DNA of 64,000 bases from Pseudomonas monteilii (GCA_001534745.1 CP013997.1:1674001-1738000); one strand, 5' to 3'; shown: positions 40,815 to 49,172, numbered from the stretch's first letter. The notes: a model not told the origin generated them from the letters alone. A program made the numbers and translations.

Positions 40815-42164
40815 TCATGACGCCTCCTGCCATTCAGCCGCAGGTTCGGGATCGAGGTCGCGCAGCAGCAGCGCGTAGTCCAGGGACACGTGTTCGGGGA
40901 GGGGAATCAGCACCACATGCCCATCGCCCGGCGCCACTTCGATGGACGTCTGCCCCGAGTCGCGCAGGCGCTGCAGCTCGAAAGGGTAGTTGCCCTGGGG
41001 CGTCATCAGCTCCAGATGATCACCCACGGCGAACCGGTTCTTCACCTTGACCTCGGCCCAGCCTTCGACCCGCGTACCGGTCAGTTCGCCCACGAACTGC
41101 TGGCGCTGGGATACCGACTGGCCGCGCTGGTAGTTCTGATACTCGTCGTGCACGTGACGACGCAGGAACCCTTCGGTGTAGCCCCGGTTGGCCAGGGACT
41201 CCAGGTCGCCCATCAGGCTGCGGTCGAACGGGCGCCCGGCGGCGGCATCGTCGATCGCCTTGCGATAGGCCTGCACGGTGCGGGCGCAATAGAAGTGCGA
41301 CTTGGTCCGCCCCTCGATCTTCAGCGAATGCACGCCCATGTGCGTCAGGCGCTCGACGTGCTGGATGGCGCGCAGATCCTTGGCATTCATGATGTAGGTG
41401 CCGTGTTCGTCCTCGAAGGCCGGCATCCATTCGCCGGGTCGACCGCTCTCTTCGAGCAGGTAGGCCTGCTCGGTGGGCGCGCCAAGGCCCAGGGTGGGTT
41501 CGACCGTCTGCACCATCTCGCCACCCAGCGTCTCGCTGGCCGGGACGGCGTTGTACTTCCAGCGGCAGGCATTGGTGCAGGCGCCCTGGTTGGCGTCCCG
41601 TCGGTTGAGATAGCCGGACAACAGGCAGCGTCCGGAATAGGCCATGCACAGCGCACCATGCACGAAGACTTCCAGCTCCATGTCAGGCACCTGCTGCCGG
41701 ATGTCCGCGATCTCCTCGAGTGACAGCTCCCGGGACAGGATCACCCGCTGCACGCCTTGGCTGGCCCAGAATTCGACGCTGGCCCAGTTCACCGTATTGG
41801 CCTGCACCGACAGGTGCACCGGCATCTGGGGAAAGTGCCGGCGCACCAGCATGATCAGGCCAGGGTCGGACAGGATCAGTGCGTCGGGGCCCATGGCGAT
41901 CACGGGCGCCATGTCCTTCAGGAAGGTCTTGAGCTTGGCGTTGTGCGGCGCGATGTTGACCACCACGTACAGACGCTTGCCCAGGGCATGGGCTTCCTCG
42001 ATGCCTTGCGCCAGCGTGGCATGGTCGAAGGCGTTGTTGCGCACGCGCAGGCTGTAGCGAGGCTGACCGGCATACACGGCATCGGCGCCGTAGGCGAATG
42101 CGTAACGCAGCGTCTTCAAGGAGCCGGCAGGCGCCAGCAATTCAGGGGTGAAAGACAGGGTCAT
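40815..42164 (-). CDS. trhP: tRNA 5-hydroxyuridine synthesis protein TrhP (YegQ), U32 family
   Basis: A 449-residue U32 family protein needed to make 5-hydroxyuridine at tRNA wobble position 34 from prephenate. The family's four cysteines are C173, C180, C196 and C200 (HGALCMAYSGRC; NQGACTNAC), which bind an iron-sulfur cluster. The start MTLSFTPELLAPAGSLKTLRYAFAYGADAVYAG is the U32 signature. Despite the old name, no protease activity is expected. An Anr/FNR box centred 41.5 bp before a likely transcription start suggests induction at low oxygen. Confidence 0.93.
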   Translation of the reverse strand: MTLSFTPELLAPAGSLKTLRYAFAYGADAVYAGQPRYSLRVRNNAFDHATLAQGIEEAHALGKRLYVVVNIAPHNAKLKTFLKDMAPVIAMGPDALILSDPGLIMLVRRHFPQMPVHLSVQANTVNWASVEFWASQGVQRVILSRELSLEEIADIRQQVPDMELEVFVHGALCMAYSGRCLLSGYLNRRDANQGACTNACRWKYNAVPASETLGGEMVQTVEPTLGLGAPTEQAYLLEESGRPGEWMPAFEDEHGTYIMNAKDLRAIQHVERLTHMGVHSLKIEGRTKSHFYCARTVQAYRKAIDDAAAGRPFDRSLMGDLESLANRGYTEGFLRRHVHDEYQNYQRGQSVSQRQQFVGELTGTRVEGWAEVKVKNRFAVGDHLELMTPQGNYPFELQRLRDSGQTSIEVAPGDGHVVLIPLPEHVSLDYALLLRDLDPEPAAEWQEAS

Positions 42165-42187
42165 GGGGCACCGCGCAAAAGGCGCCC

Positions 42188-42193
42188 ATGCTA
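42188..42193 (-). promoter_or_regulatory. Candidate -10 box of trhP
   Basis: TAGCAT on the minus strand, spaced so that a start near 42181 lies 41.5 bp from the centre of the Anr box. Confidence 0.5.
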
Positions 42194-42215
42194 GCGAGGG
42201 GCAGGCTTGTGAATA

Positions 42216-42229
42216 TTGATGTACGTCAA
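42216..42229. promoter_or_regulatory. Anr/FNR box
   Basis: TTGATGTACGTCAA matches the Anr/FNR consensus TTGATnnnnATCAA at 9 of 10 fixed positions. It lies between divergent trhP and the AI-2E permease; the spacing fits class II activation of trhP. Confidence 0.7.
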
Positions 42230-42290
42230 TTCAGGCATGGCACTTTGCCGAAGGCGCGTGCACTAATGTCTGAGCTCACGAGGAACCTCC

Positions 42291-43355
42291 ATGAACGAAA
42301 CTGCACTTCAAAACAAGGCGCTGGCCGTCTTGTTGGCCCTGGTCACGATCGCCTTTGTCTGGATACTGCTGCCGTACTACGGCGCTGTCTTCTGGGCCGT
42401 GACCCTGGCCATCATCTTCGCCCCGATGCAGCGCAAGCTGCTGTTGCGTTTCGGGCGCCGCCGCAACCTGGCCGCAGGCGCCACACTCGGTGTCTGTCTG
42501 CTGATCGCTGTGCTTCCGGTCATCGTCATCAGCGCCTTGTTGGTGCAAGAGGGCGCGACCCTGTACCAACGTATCCAGGGTGGGCAACTGGACCTGGCCG
42601 GTTACCTGGAGCATGGCAAGGACATGCTGCCGGCATTCGCGCAGAACACCCTCGACCGCATGGGCATGGGCAACCTCGACGGGCTGCGCGACAAGATCTC
42701 CCACGGCGCGATGCAGGGCAGTCAGTATTTCGCCAGCCAAGTGTTCAGCTTCGGCCAGGGCACGTTCGACTTTCTGGTCGGTTTCGGCGTGATGACCTAC
42801 CTGCTGTTCTTCTTCCTGCGCGAAGGCGCCGAGCTGGCGCGCAAGGTCCGTCTGGCCGTGCCGCTGCCCGAGCAACAGAAGCGTCGTCTGCAGCTCAAGT
42901 TCAGCCGCGTGGTGCGGGCCACGGTCAAGGGCAACCTGGTCGTCGCGGTCACCCAGGGCGCGTTGGGCGGGTTCATCTTCTGGATCCTGGACATCCCGAG
43001 CGCCCTGGTGTGGGCCGTGTTGATGGCGTTCCTTTCGCTGCTGCCAGCGGTCGGCGCGGGCATCGTCTGGGCGCCGGTGGCCGTGTACTTCCTGATGACC
43101 GGCGCGATCTGGCAGGGCATCGTACTGACCGCGTTCGGCGTCCTGGTGATCGGGCTGGTGGACAACCTGCTGCGGCCGCTGCTGGTGGGCAAGGACACCA
43201 AGATGCCGGACTGGCTCATCCTGATCTCCACCTTGGGCGGCATGGCGGTCTTCGGCCTCAACGGCTTCGTCATCGGTCCCCTGATCGCCGCACTGTTCAT
43301 TTCCAGCTGGGCGATCTTCGCCTCGAGCAAGTCGCAGATCCAGCTGCCATCCTGA
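42291..43355 (+). CDS. AI-2E family transporter (PerM-like permease)
   Basis: An inner membrane permease of 354 residues with about eight helices: an N-terminal pair (LAVLLALVTIAFVWILLPYYGAVFWAVTLAIIF), a soluble insert around 85-150, and the C-terminal bundle with the family motif VGFGVMTYLLFFFLREG, LLPAVGAGIVWAPVAVYFL and GLVDNLLRPLLVGKDTKMPDWLILISTLGG. Some members export autoinducer-2, others act as Na+/H+ antiporters, so the substrate is open. It ends 3 bp before the convergent receptor gene. Confidence 0.92.
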   Translation: MNETALQNKALAVLLALVTIAFVWILLPYYGAVFWAVTLAIIFAPMQRKLLLRFGRRRNLAAGATLGVCLLIAVLPVIVISALLVQEGATLYQRIQGGQLDLAGYLEHGKDMLPAFAQNTLDRMGMGNLDGLRDKISHGAMQGSQYFASQVFSFGQGTFDFLVGFGVMTYLLFFFLREGAELARKVRLAVPLPEQQKRRLQLKFSRVVRATVKGNLVVAVTQGALGGFIFWILDIPSALVWAVLMAFLSLLPAVGAGIVWAPVAVYFLMTGAIWQGIVLTAFGVLVIGLVDNLLRPLLVGKDTKMPDWLILISTLGGMAVFGLNGFVIGPLIAALFISSWAIFASSKSQIQLPS

Positions 43356-43358
43356 GCC

Positions 43359-45452
43359 TCAGCGCCAGCTGTAGGCCACACCCGCATAGACGCCCAGGCC
43401 TTCGCCTGGCGTCGAGCGGGCCAGATCGGTGCCTGCGTCGTCATAGCCTGGCGTGACCGTGGCCGCATAGCGGCGGTCGCCCAGGTTGCGCAGGTCCAGC
43501 CAGGTCTGCCAGTCCTGCTTGGGCGAATCCCAGCCCAGACGTGCGCCGAACAGCACATAGGCATCAGCCTGATAGCTGTTGGCATAGTCGACCTGCACCT
43601 TGGATGCCCACTGCGCGTTGACCCCGGCATACAGCCCACTTGGCCAGTCATAGCGCAGCTCGGCCTGGTAATGATGCATCGGCAGACCCGGCAGACGATT
43701 GTCGCCAAAGCGATCGTCGTGGCGATAGTGGAAGTCGCTGAAGGTATAGGCCTGGCGCAAGCTCAGGTAACCGTGGTCGGAGGCTTCCCACAGCCGGCTG
43801 TCGAGGCTGGCTTCCACGCCCTGGTGCACCGTGCCGCTGGCGTTGAACTCCGACGGCGTCACCCCCGGCAGGATCTCTACCGCAAGCAGTTCGTGGCGCA
43901 CGCGGGCGTAGTACCAGGCCAGGTCCCAGCGCCCCAGTGCGGCATTACCCCGGGCGCCCAGCTCCAAGGTGGTGGCGGTCTGGTTCTGCATGGCGATCGG
44001 TTGGATCTGGCGGCCACCGACGGCAGGTGAACTCCAGATCAGCGACCAGGGGTGCGGCGGTTCGACCGAGCGGCTGAGGTTGCCGAACACCTGCAGGTCA
44101 GGCGTGAGGTCATAACGCAGCCCCAGGCGCGGTGCATAGTCCCAGTCATGCTGGCTGACCTTGCCGCCGTCGCGAGGATAGCTGACAGCGCTTTCCCGGC
44201 GTGTGTAGATCGCGGCCAGGCCGCTGGTCAGCCACAGGTCCGGCGCCAGCTCCAGGTCATTGCTCAGGTGCAGGACCGTGTCCGAACCCTGGTAGCTGAA
44301 GTCACGGGTACGCGTACCGATGGGCCGGAAACCATTGCCGGCCTCGGGTACACGCACGAATTCGGAGGCGCCGCTGTTGGGCAGGTGCTTGGTGGTGCGC
44401 CAGGCCAGCGTGGTCTTGCTCTCGCGGTCGAACAGCGTGTCGCGGCGGTGGTAGGCCAGGCTGCCGCTCACGTCGGTGTAGGCGACCTTGAGGCGGTTGG
44501 CCCCTTCGCGCAGGTCCATGGGGTAGTCGTGGTACACCAGTCCGGTTTCCAGGCGCGATTCGTCATCGAAGTACAGCGTGGTCTTGTTCGCCAGCCAGGT
44601 GCTGCCCGGTTGCGGCCGACTGGCGTCGCGGCGCAGGTAGATCGGGTTGGCCGCGCGTGGATCGTGCTTGATCTGGTCCTTGGTCAGACGACCGGCCAGG
44701 TCATTGTCGGTTTCGCGATAGCGCAGGTAGAAGCGCGTCTCCAGATTGGCATTGAAGCGGTAGCCGGCATTGGCCGCCAATCCCTTGGAGCGCCCGCTCG
44801 TGTGGCGCTGATAACCGTCGTACTCGGCATCGGTCAGGGCCACGTAGTAATCGAAGTCGCCCAGCACCTGCCCGGAACTGAGCTGGCGATGCGCATAGCC
44901 ACGACTGCCTACTTCGTAGCGCGCCTGCAACGGCGCAGCATCGTAGCCGGTGTGGGTGACGTAGTTGATCGCGCCCCCCAGCGCCAGCGAACCGAGCTCG
45001 AACCCGTTGGCCCCAGGCAGGATGTCCGCACGGCTCAACCAGAGCGGCTCGAACAGTTCGTAGGGCGTCCCTCCCGGACCGGTCAGCGGCAAGCCATCGA
45101 ACAGGGTGTACACCCCCGATCCGTGGGCCCCCGGCGCTCGATTGATACCGGACCCGCGGATGGACAGCTTGATGCCGTCATTGCCGGCCGACTGGGCAAA
45201 GACACCCGGTTGATAGGCCAACACATCCTGGTTGCTTGCCATTCGGCCCTGTGACACACCGTGCACGTCGACCACGCGGGCTGCCCCTGGCACGGCATGC
45301 ATTCGATCCCGCGCGGTGTCCACCTCGCTCTGGCGCTGGTCCTCGATCAGCACTTGATCCAGCTCCAGGGGAGGCTGCGCCGCGGCCATGCCACTGGATG
45401 CCATAAGGCCCAGCACGCTCAGGGCCGGGGGGAAGAACAGGACCGAACGCAT
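43359..45452 (-). CDS. TonB-dependent outer membrane receptor (FecA-like)
   Basis: A 697-residue outer membrane receptor: signal peptide (MRSVLFFPPALSVLGLMASSGMAAA), plug domain (VLAYQPGVFAQSAGNDGIKLSIRGSGI; LGSLALGGAINYVTHTG), and a beta-barrel ending in an aromatic residue before the terminus (GVYAGVAYSWR). It resembles the FecA-type iron chelate receptors, but the ligand cannot be read from sequence. No N-terminal sigma-signalling domain is present. The ATG at 45452 is chosen for the signal peptide. No Fur box was recognised in the 226 bp upstream. Confidence 0.92.
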   Translation of the reverse strand: MRSVLFFPPALSVLGLMASSGMAAAQPPLELDQVLIEDQRQSEVDTARDRMHAVPGAARVVDVHGVSQGRMASNQDVLAYQPGVFAQSAGNDGIKLSIRGSGINRAPGAHGSGVYTLFDGLPLTGPGGTPYELFEPLWLSRADILPGANGFELGSLALGGAINYVTHTGYDAAPLQARYEVGSRGYAHRQLSSGQVLGDFDYYVALTDAEYDGYQRHTSGRSKGLAANAGYRFNANLETRFYLRYRETDNDLAGRLTKDQIKHDPRAANPIYLRRDASRPQPGSTWLANKTTLYFDDESRLETGLVYHDYPMDLREGANRLKVAYTDVSGSLAYHRRDTLFDRESKTTLAWRTTKHLPNSGASEFVRVPEAGNGFRPIGTRTRDFSYQGSDTVLHLSNDLELAPDLWLTSGLAAIYTRRESAVSYPRDGGKVSQHDWDYAPRLGLRYDLTPDLQVFGNLSRSVEPPHPWSLIWSSPAVGGRQIQPIAMQNQTATTLELGARGNAALGRWDLAWYYARVRHELLAVEILPGVTPSEFNASGTVHQGVEASLDSRLWEASDHGYLSLRQAYTFSDFHYRHDDRFGDNRLPGLPMHHYQAELRYDWPSGLYAGVNAQWASKVQVDYANSYQADAYVLFGARLGWDSPKQDWQTWLDLRNLGDRRYAATVTPGYDDAGTDLARSTPGEGLGVYAGVAYSWR

Positions 45453-45679
45453 GACGGACTCCACGGTAAAGAAAAGGCAATGGGCATCAGACGCTGGCCG
45501 ACGGATCCAGAGCACGCGCGTGTCCAGGGTTTGTCAGCGACGCCTGGCAGGCCGATCTTGTGCGGCGATGTTTTACAAATTGCTTCGCTAGGGAGGGAAG
45601 GGTTGCATTGCTTAAGGTGAGGACATGCCCATTCGCGCCAGGCCTGACTGGCCTTACTTGCCTTGATGAGGACTCTGCC

Positions 45680-45931
45680 ATGTCAAATCACGCTCACCCC
45701 CTAACCGCCCAGACCGAGACGGACGAGCGTCCGATCAGGCTGACCCCCCGCGAGGAGCAAGTGCTGCTCTGGTGCGCCTACGGCAAGACATCGTGGGAAA
45801 TCGGTCAGATCCTGGGCTGCCAGGAGTGCACGATCAATTTCCACATCGGCAACATCCTGCGCAAGTTTTCCGTCACCACCCGCATTGCGGCCGTGATCAA
45901 AGCCCTGCGCTACGGAATGCTCAAGGACTGA
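45680..45931 (+). CDS. Stand-alone LuxR-type helix-turn-helix regulator
   Basis: An 83-residue protein consisting almost only of a GerE/LuxR DNA-binding domain: LTPREEQVLLWCAYGKTSWEIGQILGCQECTINFHIGNILRKF, residues 21-63. There is no receiver or autoinducer domain. The ATG at 45680 has a GATGAGG ribosome binding site. It is the first gene of the short rightward run with the GpL- and holin-like genes. It may be a phage-relic regulator or an independent host gene. Confidence 0.85.
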   Translation: MSNHAHPLTAQTETDERPIRLTPREEQVLLWCAYGKTSWEIGQILGCQECTINFHIGNILRKFSVTTRIAAVIKALRYGMLKD

Positions 45932-45950
45932 GACGCGGAGGCCAAGCACC

Positions 45951-46307
45951 ATGCATATCGATGAGACGTACACCGCGGCCTCCCGTCCACAACGCTGGGT
46001 CGGATGCCACGATCCGTTCTGGCCACGCGTGTCGCTGAACGGGCTGCGCGACCGACTGGCGCTGTCGCCAGAGATCAGCGAAGCGCGTCTGGAGGTGGCG
46101 GCCCATGCTGCCGTGTTGAAGGCTGCCGCTGCCTTCGCCCAATGGCGTCGCTGTCTGCGTGCCCGTGGTATCCAGCGTTTGCAGGACTTGAACCGCCATG
46201 CGGCAGGCCGCCGCTTGACCCATTGCTACCTGAGATGCGTGACGCTCGAGACGCGCAGCCTGCTGCGCTCGAGCCTGGCAATGCCGTGTGGGAGCTCGGC
46301 TCATTGA
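45951..46307 (+). pseudogene. P2-like head completion protein GpL, probably truncated
   Basis: A 118-residue protein resembling the P2 GpL head-completion family: FWPRVSLNGLRDRL near the start, a central helix EARLEVAAHAAVLKAAAAFAQW, WRRCLRARGIQRLQDL and YLRCVTLETRSLL. GpL proteins are usually about 150-170 residues and end in an ERYRDYD-like stretch; here the frame ends soon after (RSSLAMPCGSSAH), so the C-terminus looks lost. In P2 the order is L-X-Y(holin); here X is missing and the holin follows directly. Called a relic, though translation may still occur. Confidence 0.6.
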
Positions 46308-46323
46308 AGAAGGGGATGACGCC

Positions 46324-46707
46324 ATGTACAGCGATTCGGAACAGGCCGCCCAAGCGCTCGAGGCGGCCCAGACACTGGTCGAGACGACGGGGTTCGATGG
46401 CAACGCCTTGTTCGGGGCCGTGCTCGGAGCCTGGTTGGTCAGCAGTTCGCGGCACCGTGTCAAAGCCTGGATGATGATCAGTGCGAGCAAGCGACTCAAG
46501 GTATGGCAACAGGTCGGTTCCCTGATGATGTCAGCCGGCGTGGGTTATCTGTTCACACCCCTGGTGGAAGCGCTGGCGCCCTTGCTATCCAGCGGCATGG
46601 CGGCGTTCGTCGCAGCCGTGGTGGTGATCCCCATCAGTGTCAAGATCATGTTGTGGCTGGATACGGCAGACCTTCGCGACATCCTTCAACGCTGGCGTAA
46701 AGGATGA
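46324..46707 (+). CDS. Putative phage holin
   Basis: A 127-residue membrane protein. An N-terminal acidic helix is followed by hydrophobic stretches (NALFGAVLGAWLVSSS; VGSLMMSAGVGYLFTPLVEALAPLL; SGMAAFVAAVVVIPISVKIML) and a basic tail (LQRWRKG). This suits the putative holins placed after GpL/GpX in P2-like Pseudomonas phages such as phiCTX. Holins permeabilise the inner membrane at lysis. No endolysin gene follows, so lysis is not expected. AAGGGG precedes the ATG at 46324. Its stop is 2 bp from the convergent repressor stop. Confidence 0.7.
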   Translation: MYSDSEQAAQALEAAQTLVETTGFDGNALFGAVLGAWLVSSSRHRVKAWMMISASKRLKVWQQVGSLMMSAGVGYLFTPLVEALAPLLSSGMAAFVAAVVVIPISVKIMLWLDTADLRDILQRWRKG

Positions 46708-46709
46708 AG

Positions 46710-47117
46710 TCATGGATGTTCGGACCTGTGCAGCGTCAGCGCCTCGAGCCGCCGCTCCAGATGCCGCAGGCGAAGCTTGTCATCAACGCTCGAAGCGATG
46801 GCTTGCAGGTCAGCCGGTTCCAGCAAGCGCAATTGCTCCAGCAGGTCCGGCGTCAGCGCGTGGGCGTGAGAAGGAGGTCCGTCGGCCTGCGTCGCGCCGG
46901 GTGGCGGGCTTCCCTTGCCCAGCAGGAGCCAATCGAGCGAGACGCCCGTGCGTGCCGCCAGGTTTACGCACAATGCATAAGGTACGCTTTCTCGGACCTT
47001 CCAGCTGCTCAGCGTCTGAGGGCTAATGCCCAACGCTCTGGACAGAGCAGAGTCAGTCTGACAGTCGGTCAGCTGCTTGAGTCGCTCCAAGACGGCAGAT
47101 AGTGCGTAATTACTCAT
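46710..47117 (-). CDS. Phage CI-type repressor
   Basis: A 135-residue DNA-binding protein resembling the bacteriophage CI N-terminal domain: VLERLKQLTDCQTDSALSRALGISPQTLSSWKVRESVPYALCVNLAARTGVSLDWLLLGKG. There is no RecA-dependent peptidase domain, so it should be non-cleavable, as for P2-type repressors. The C-terminal part is a helical oligomerisation-like region. The ATG at 47117 fits the HTH domain; an upstream in-frame start at 47147 is possible. The intergenic DNA to the right has repeats typical of operators. Confidence 0.82.
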   Translation of the reverse strand: MSNYALSAVLERLKQLTDCQTDSALSRALGISPQTLSSWKVRESVPYALCVNLAARTGVSLDWLLLGKGSPPPGATQADGPPSHAHALTPDLLEQLRLLEPADLQAIASSVDDKLRLRHLERRLEALTLHRSEHP

Positions 47118-47160
47118 TTCAAGTATCCATGGCTGGTTTTGACACATTTATAGTGCGTAA
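47100..47160. repeat. Two copies of a 10-bp direct repeat, candidate repressor sites
   Basis: TAGTGCGTAA occurs at 47100-47109 (inside the first codons of the repressor gene) and at 47151-47160, 51 bp apart. Confidence 0.5.
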
Positions 47161-47181
47161 ACTATTCATAGCGAATATGAA
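47139..47181 (+). promoter_or_regulatory. Candidate divergent promoter/operator of the phage relic
   Basis: TTGACA (47139-47144) and a weak TATTCA (47163-47168), 18 bp apart, point rightward. The inverted repeat TTCATA-gcgaa-TATGAA (47165-47181) overlaps the -10 box. Predicted by eye only. Confidence 0.4.
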
Positions 47182-47368
47182 CTTGGAATCTACTCAGCCC
47201 GTGGGGTATTGGAACGACATTATGAAAAGAACTGTGAGACCGCAGGATAAATCCTACAGCACAAAGCAACATGGACTATTGATTTTAGATCAATTCAACT
47301 TTCCGGTTCGTCGCTTCATTGCGGATAGTTCGATGAGCCCTGGCGGATTTGTCAGGAGGTCTGCATGA
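47177..47368 (+). CDS. Short ORF coupled to ogr, possible small protein
   Basis: A 63-codon frame from the ATG at 47177 (48 codons from an ATG at 47222 with a GGAA site upstream) whose TGA overlaps the ogr ATG by 4 bp, as in translational coupling. The base composition is more AT-rich than neighbours. No domain is recognised; the product would be basic (MKRTVRPQDKSYSTKQH). It may be a real small phage gene or chance. Confidence 0.35.
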   Translation: MNLESTQPVGYWNDIMKRTVRPQDKSYSTKQHGLLILDQFNFPVRRFIADSSMSPGGFVRRSA

Positions 47369-47634
47369 GTACCTACAAGTTGGTGTGCCCCCATTGCCAA
47401 AGCCGTATGCGCATCCGAACCAGCGAGGGCCGGCATGTCTTCCTGCGAGTCGCCTACCTGCAATGTACATTGGAGGCCTGCGGTTGGTCGGTACGTGCCG
47501 AGTTCGAGATGACCCATGAATTATCGCCGAGCGGCATGCCCAACCCAGATGTGCATCTCCCCTCGGCCACGGGCGAATTGCGTCGCGCCGTTGCCACGTC
47601 CGAACGAGACTGCGCAAGGAGTATGGCGACGTAA
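47365..47634 (+). CDS. ogr: Ogr/Delta-like phage late-gene activator
   Basis: An 89-residue zinc-finger protein of the Ogr/Delta family, which activates late genes of P2-type phages by contacting the RNA polymerase alpha subunit. The metal ligands are C8 and C11 (CPHC) and C34 and C39 (QCTLEACG), the family CX2C-CX4C pattern. The family tail ELSPSGMPNPDVHLP is intact. AGGAGG precedes the ATG. Its natural targets, phage tail and head genes, are absent here, so any remaining target would lie elsewhere. Confidence 0.88.
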   Translation: MSTYKLVCPHCQSRMRIRTSEGRHVFLRVAYLQCTLEACGWSVRAEFEMTHELSPSGMPNPDVHLPSATGELRRAVATSERDCARSMAT

Positions 47635-47661
47635 AACGACGCTCGAGACGACGCAAAACAA

Positions 47662-47685
47662 AACACCCCGCCGGGGCGGGGTGTT
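47662..47685 (-). terminator. Rho-independent terminator of the nuo operon
   Basis: AACACCCCG and CGGGGTGTT form a 9-bp stem around a 6-base loop; on the minus strand it is followed by TTTTGTTTTG. It lies 18 bp after the nuoN stop. Confidence 0.9.
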
Positions 47686-47702
47686 GTCGTGCAGCAAGGG
47701 CA

Positions 47703-49172
47703 TCAGCCGATCAGCGGTAATCCGGCTTGTTGGACCAGCTCCAGCAGTGGCTGCGGATACACACCCAGCACGAAGGCCAGAATGGCGATACCCAGCAGCA
47801 TTACGCCACCGGCGCGTTGCTCCCAGCGCAGAGGCGCATCGGAACGACGCAGGTTGGGCTCGTTCAGGTACAAGGTCACCATCACCCGCAGGTAGTAGTA
47901 GACACCGATGGCGCTACCCACGACCAGTGCGCCGGTCAGCCACCAGAGTTGCGACTGGACGCCTGTGGCGATGATGTAGAACTTGCCGATGAAGCCTGCA
48001 GTGAGCGGGATGCCGGCCAGCGACAGCATCATCACGGTCAGTACGGCCGTCAGGTACGGACGGCGCCAGAACAGGCCACGGTATTCGTACAGCGCATCAG
48101 CATCACGGCCCTTGTACGGAGACGACATCAAGGTGATCACACCAAAGGCGCCCAGGCTGGTGACGACGTAGGTGACCAGGTAGACCCCGATCGCTTCGTT
48201 GGCCAGACCCTTGCTCGCCACCAGCGCAATCAGCAGATAGCCGAAGTGGGCGATGGACGAGTAACCCAGCAGACGCTTGAGGTTGCTCTGGGTCAGGGCC
48301 AGCAAGTTGCCGACCAGGATCGACGCCACTGCGATCACGGCCAGCACCGTGCTGAGCACGCCGCTGCTGGCAGCGGGCGACAGCATGAACAGGCGGACCA
48401 CCACGGCGAAGACCGCCACCTTGCTGGCCGTGGCCAGGAAGGCCGCCACGGGGGCGGGTGCCCCTTCGTAGACGTCCGGCGTCCACAGGTGGAACGGCAC
48501 CAGCGACAGCTTGAAGGCCAGGCCGACCAGCATCATGCCCAGACCCAGCTGCGCGAGCAGGGTCGGCATGCCGGTGCTGGCCAGTGCCTTGCCCACGCCA
48601 TCGAAGCTCAGGCTGCCTGCATCGGCGTACAGCAATGCCATGCCGAACAGCAGGAACGCCGAGCCGGCGGCCGACAGCACCATGTACTTGATGCCCGCTT
48701 CCAGGGAGCGCTTGTTGAAGAAGGCATACGCCACCAGTCCGTAGACCGGCACCGAGAGCAGCTCCAGACCGATGAACAGCCCGGCCATGTGGTTGGCGCT
48801 GACCAGTACCATGCCGCCCAGGGTCGACATCAGCAGGAGCAGGTAGAGCTCCTCCCGATTGCCCGGGTAGCCCTGGGCGCCTTCGCCCAGGTAGGCGTGG
48901 GCGAGGGTGACGCAGGCCAGGGTCGCTACCAGCATCAGGGCCATGTACAGGCAGGCGAACTTGTCGATGGTCAGCAGCGGCGTGACCGCCAGCGGCGCGA
49001 CCTTCAGGACCGGCAGGATCGACAGCAGGGCTGCGTTCAGGCCGATGGTGGACAGCAGGAAGGTCTGGGAATGGTTGCGCTTCCAGGCGATCGCCAGCAT
49101 CACCACCACCGTGGTGACGGTGGTGATCAGCATCGGCGCCAGTGCGATGAAGTGTTGAGTGGTGAATTCCAT
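47703..49172 (-). CDS. nuoN: NADH-quinone oxidoreductase subunit N
   Basis: An antiporter-like proton-pumping membrane subunit of complex I, 489 residues with about 14 helices. Family core motifs include [22 protein letters not shown] (conserved glutamate) and [38 protein letters not shown] (conserved lysines). The ATG at 49172 begins [13 protein letters not shown]; the extension to 49235 lies between nuoM and nuoN and is rejected. Last gene of the operon, 7 bp after nuoM. Confidence 0.97.
   Translation of the reverse strand: MEFTTQHFIALAPMLITTVTTVVVMLAIAWKRNHSQTFLLSTIGLNAALLSILPVLKVAPLAVTPLLTIDKFACLYMALMLVATLACVTLAHAYLGEGAQGYPGNREELYLLLLMSTLGGMVLVSANHMAGLFIGLELLSVPVYGLVAYAFFNKRSLEAGIKYMVLSAAGSAFLLFGMALLYADAGSLSFDGVGKALASTGMPTLLAQLGLGMMLVGLAFKLSLVPFHLWTPDVYEGAPAPVAAFLATASKVAVFAVVVRLFMLSPAASSGVLSTVLAVIAVASILVGNLLALTQSNLKRLLGYSSIAHFGYLLIALVASKGLANEAIGVYLVTYVVTSLGAFGVITLMSSPYKGRDADALYEYRGLFWRRPYLTAVLTVMMLSLAGIPLTAGFIGKFYIIATGVQSQLWWLTGALVVGSAIGVYYYLRVMVTLYLNEPNLRRSDAPLRWEQRAGGVMLLGIAILAFVLGVYPQPLLELVQQAGLPLIG

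Noticed and set aside
47279..47293. TTGAT-tttag-ATCAA resembling an Anr box
   Set aside because: The spacer is 5 bp instead of 4 and it lies inside the small frame before ogr, so it is not a canonical Anr site.
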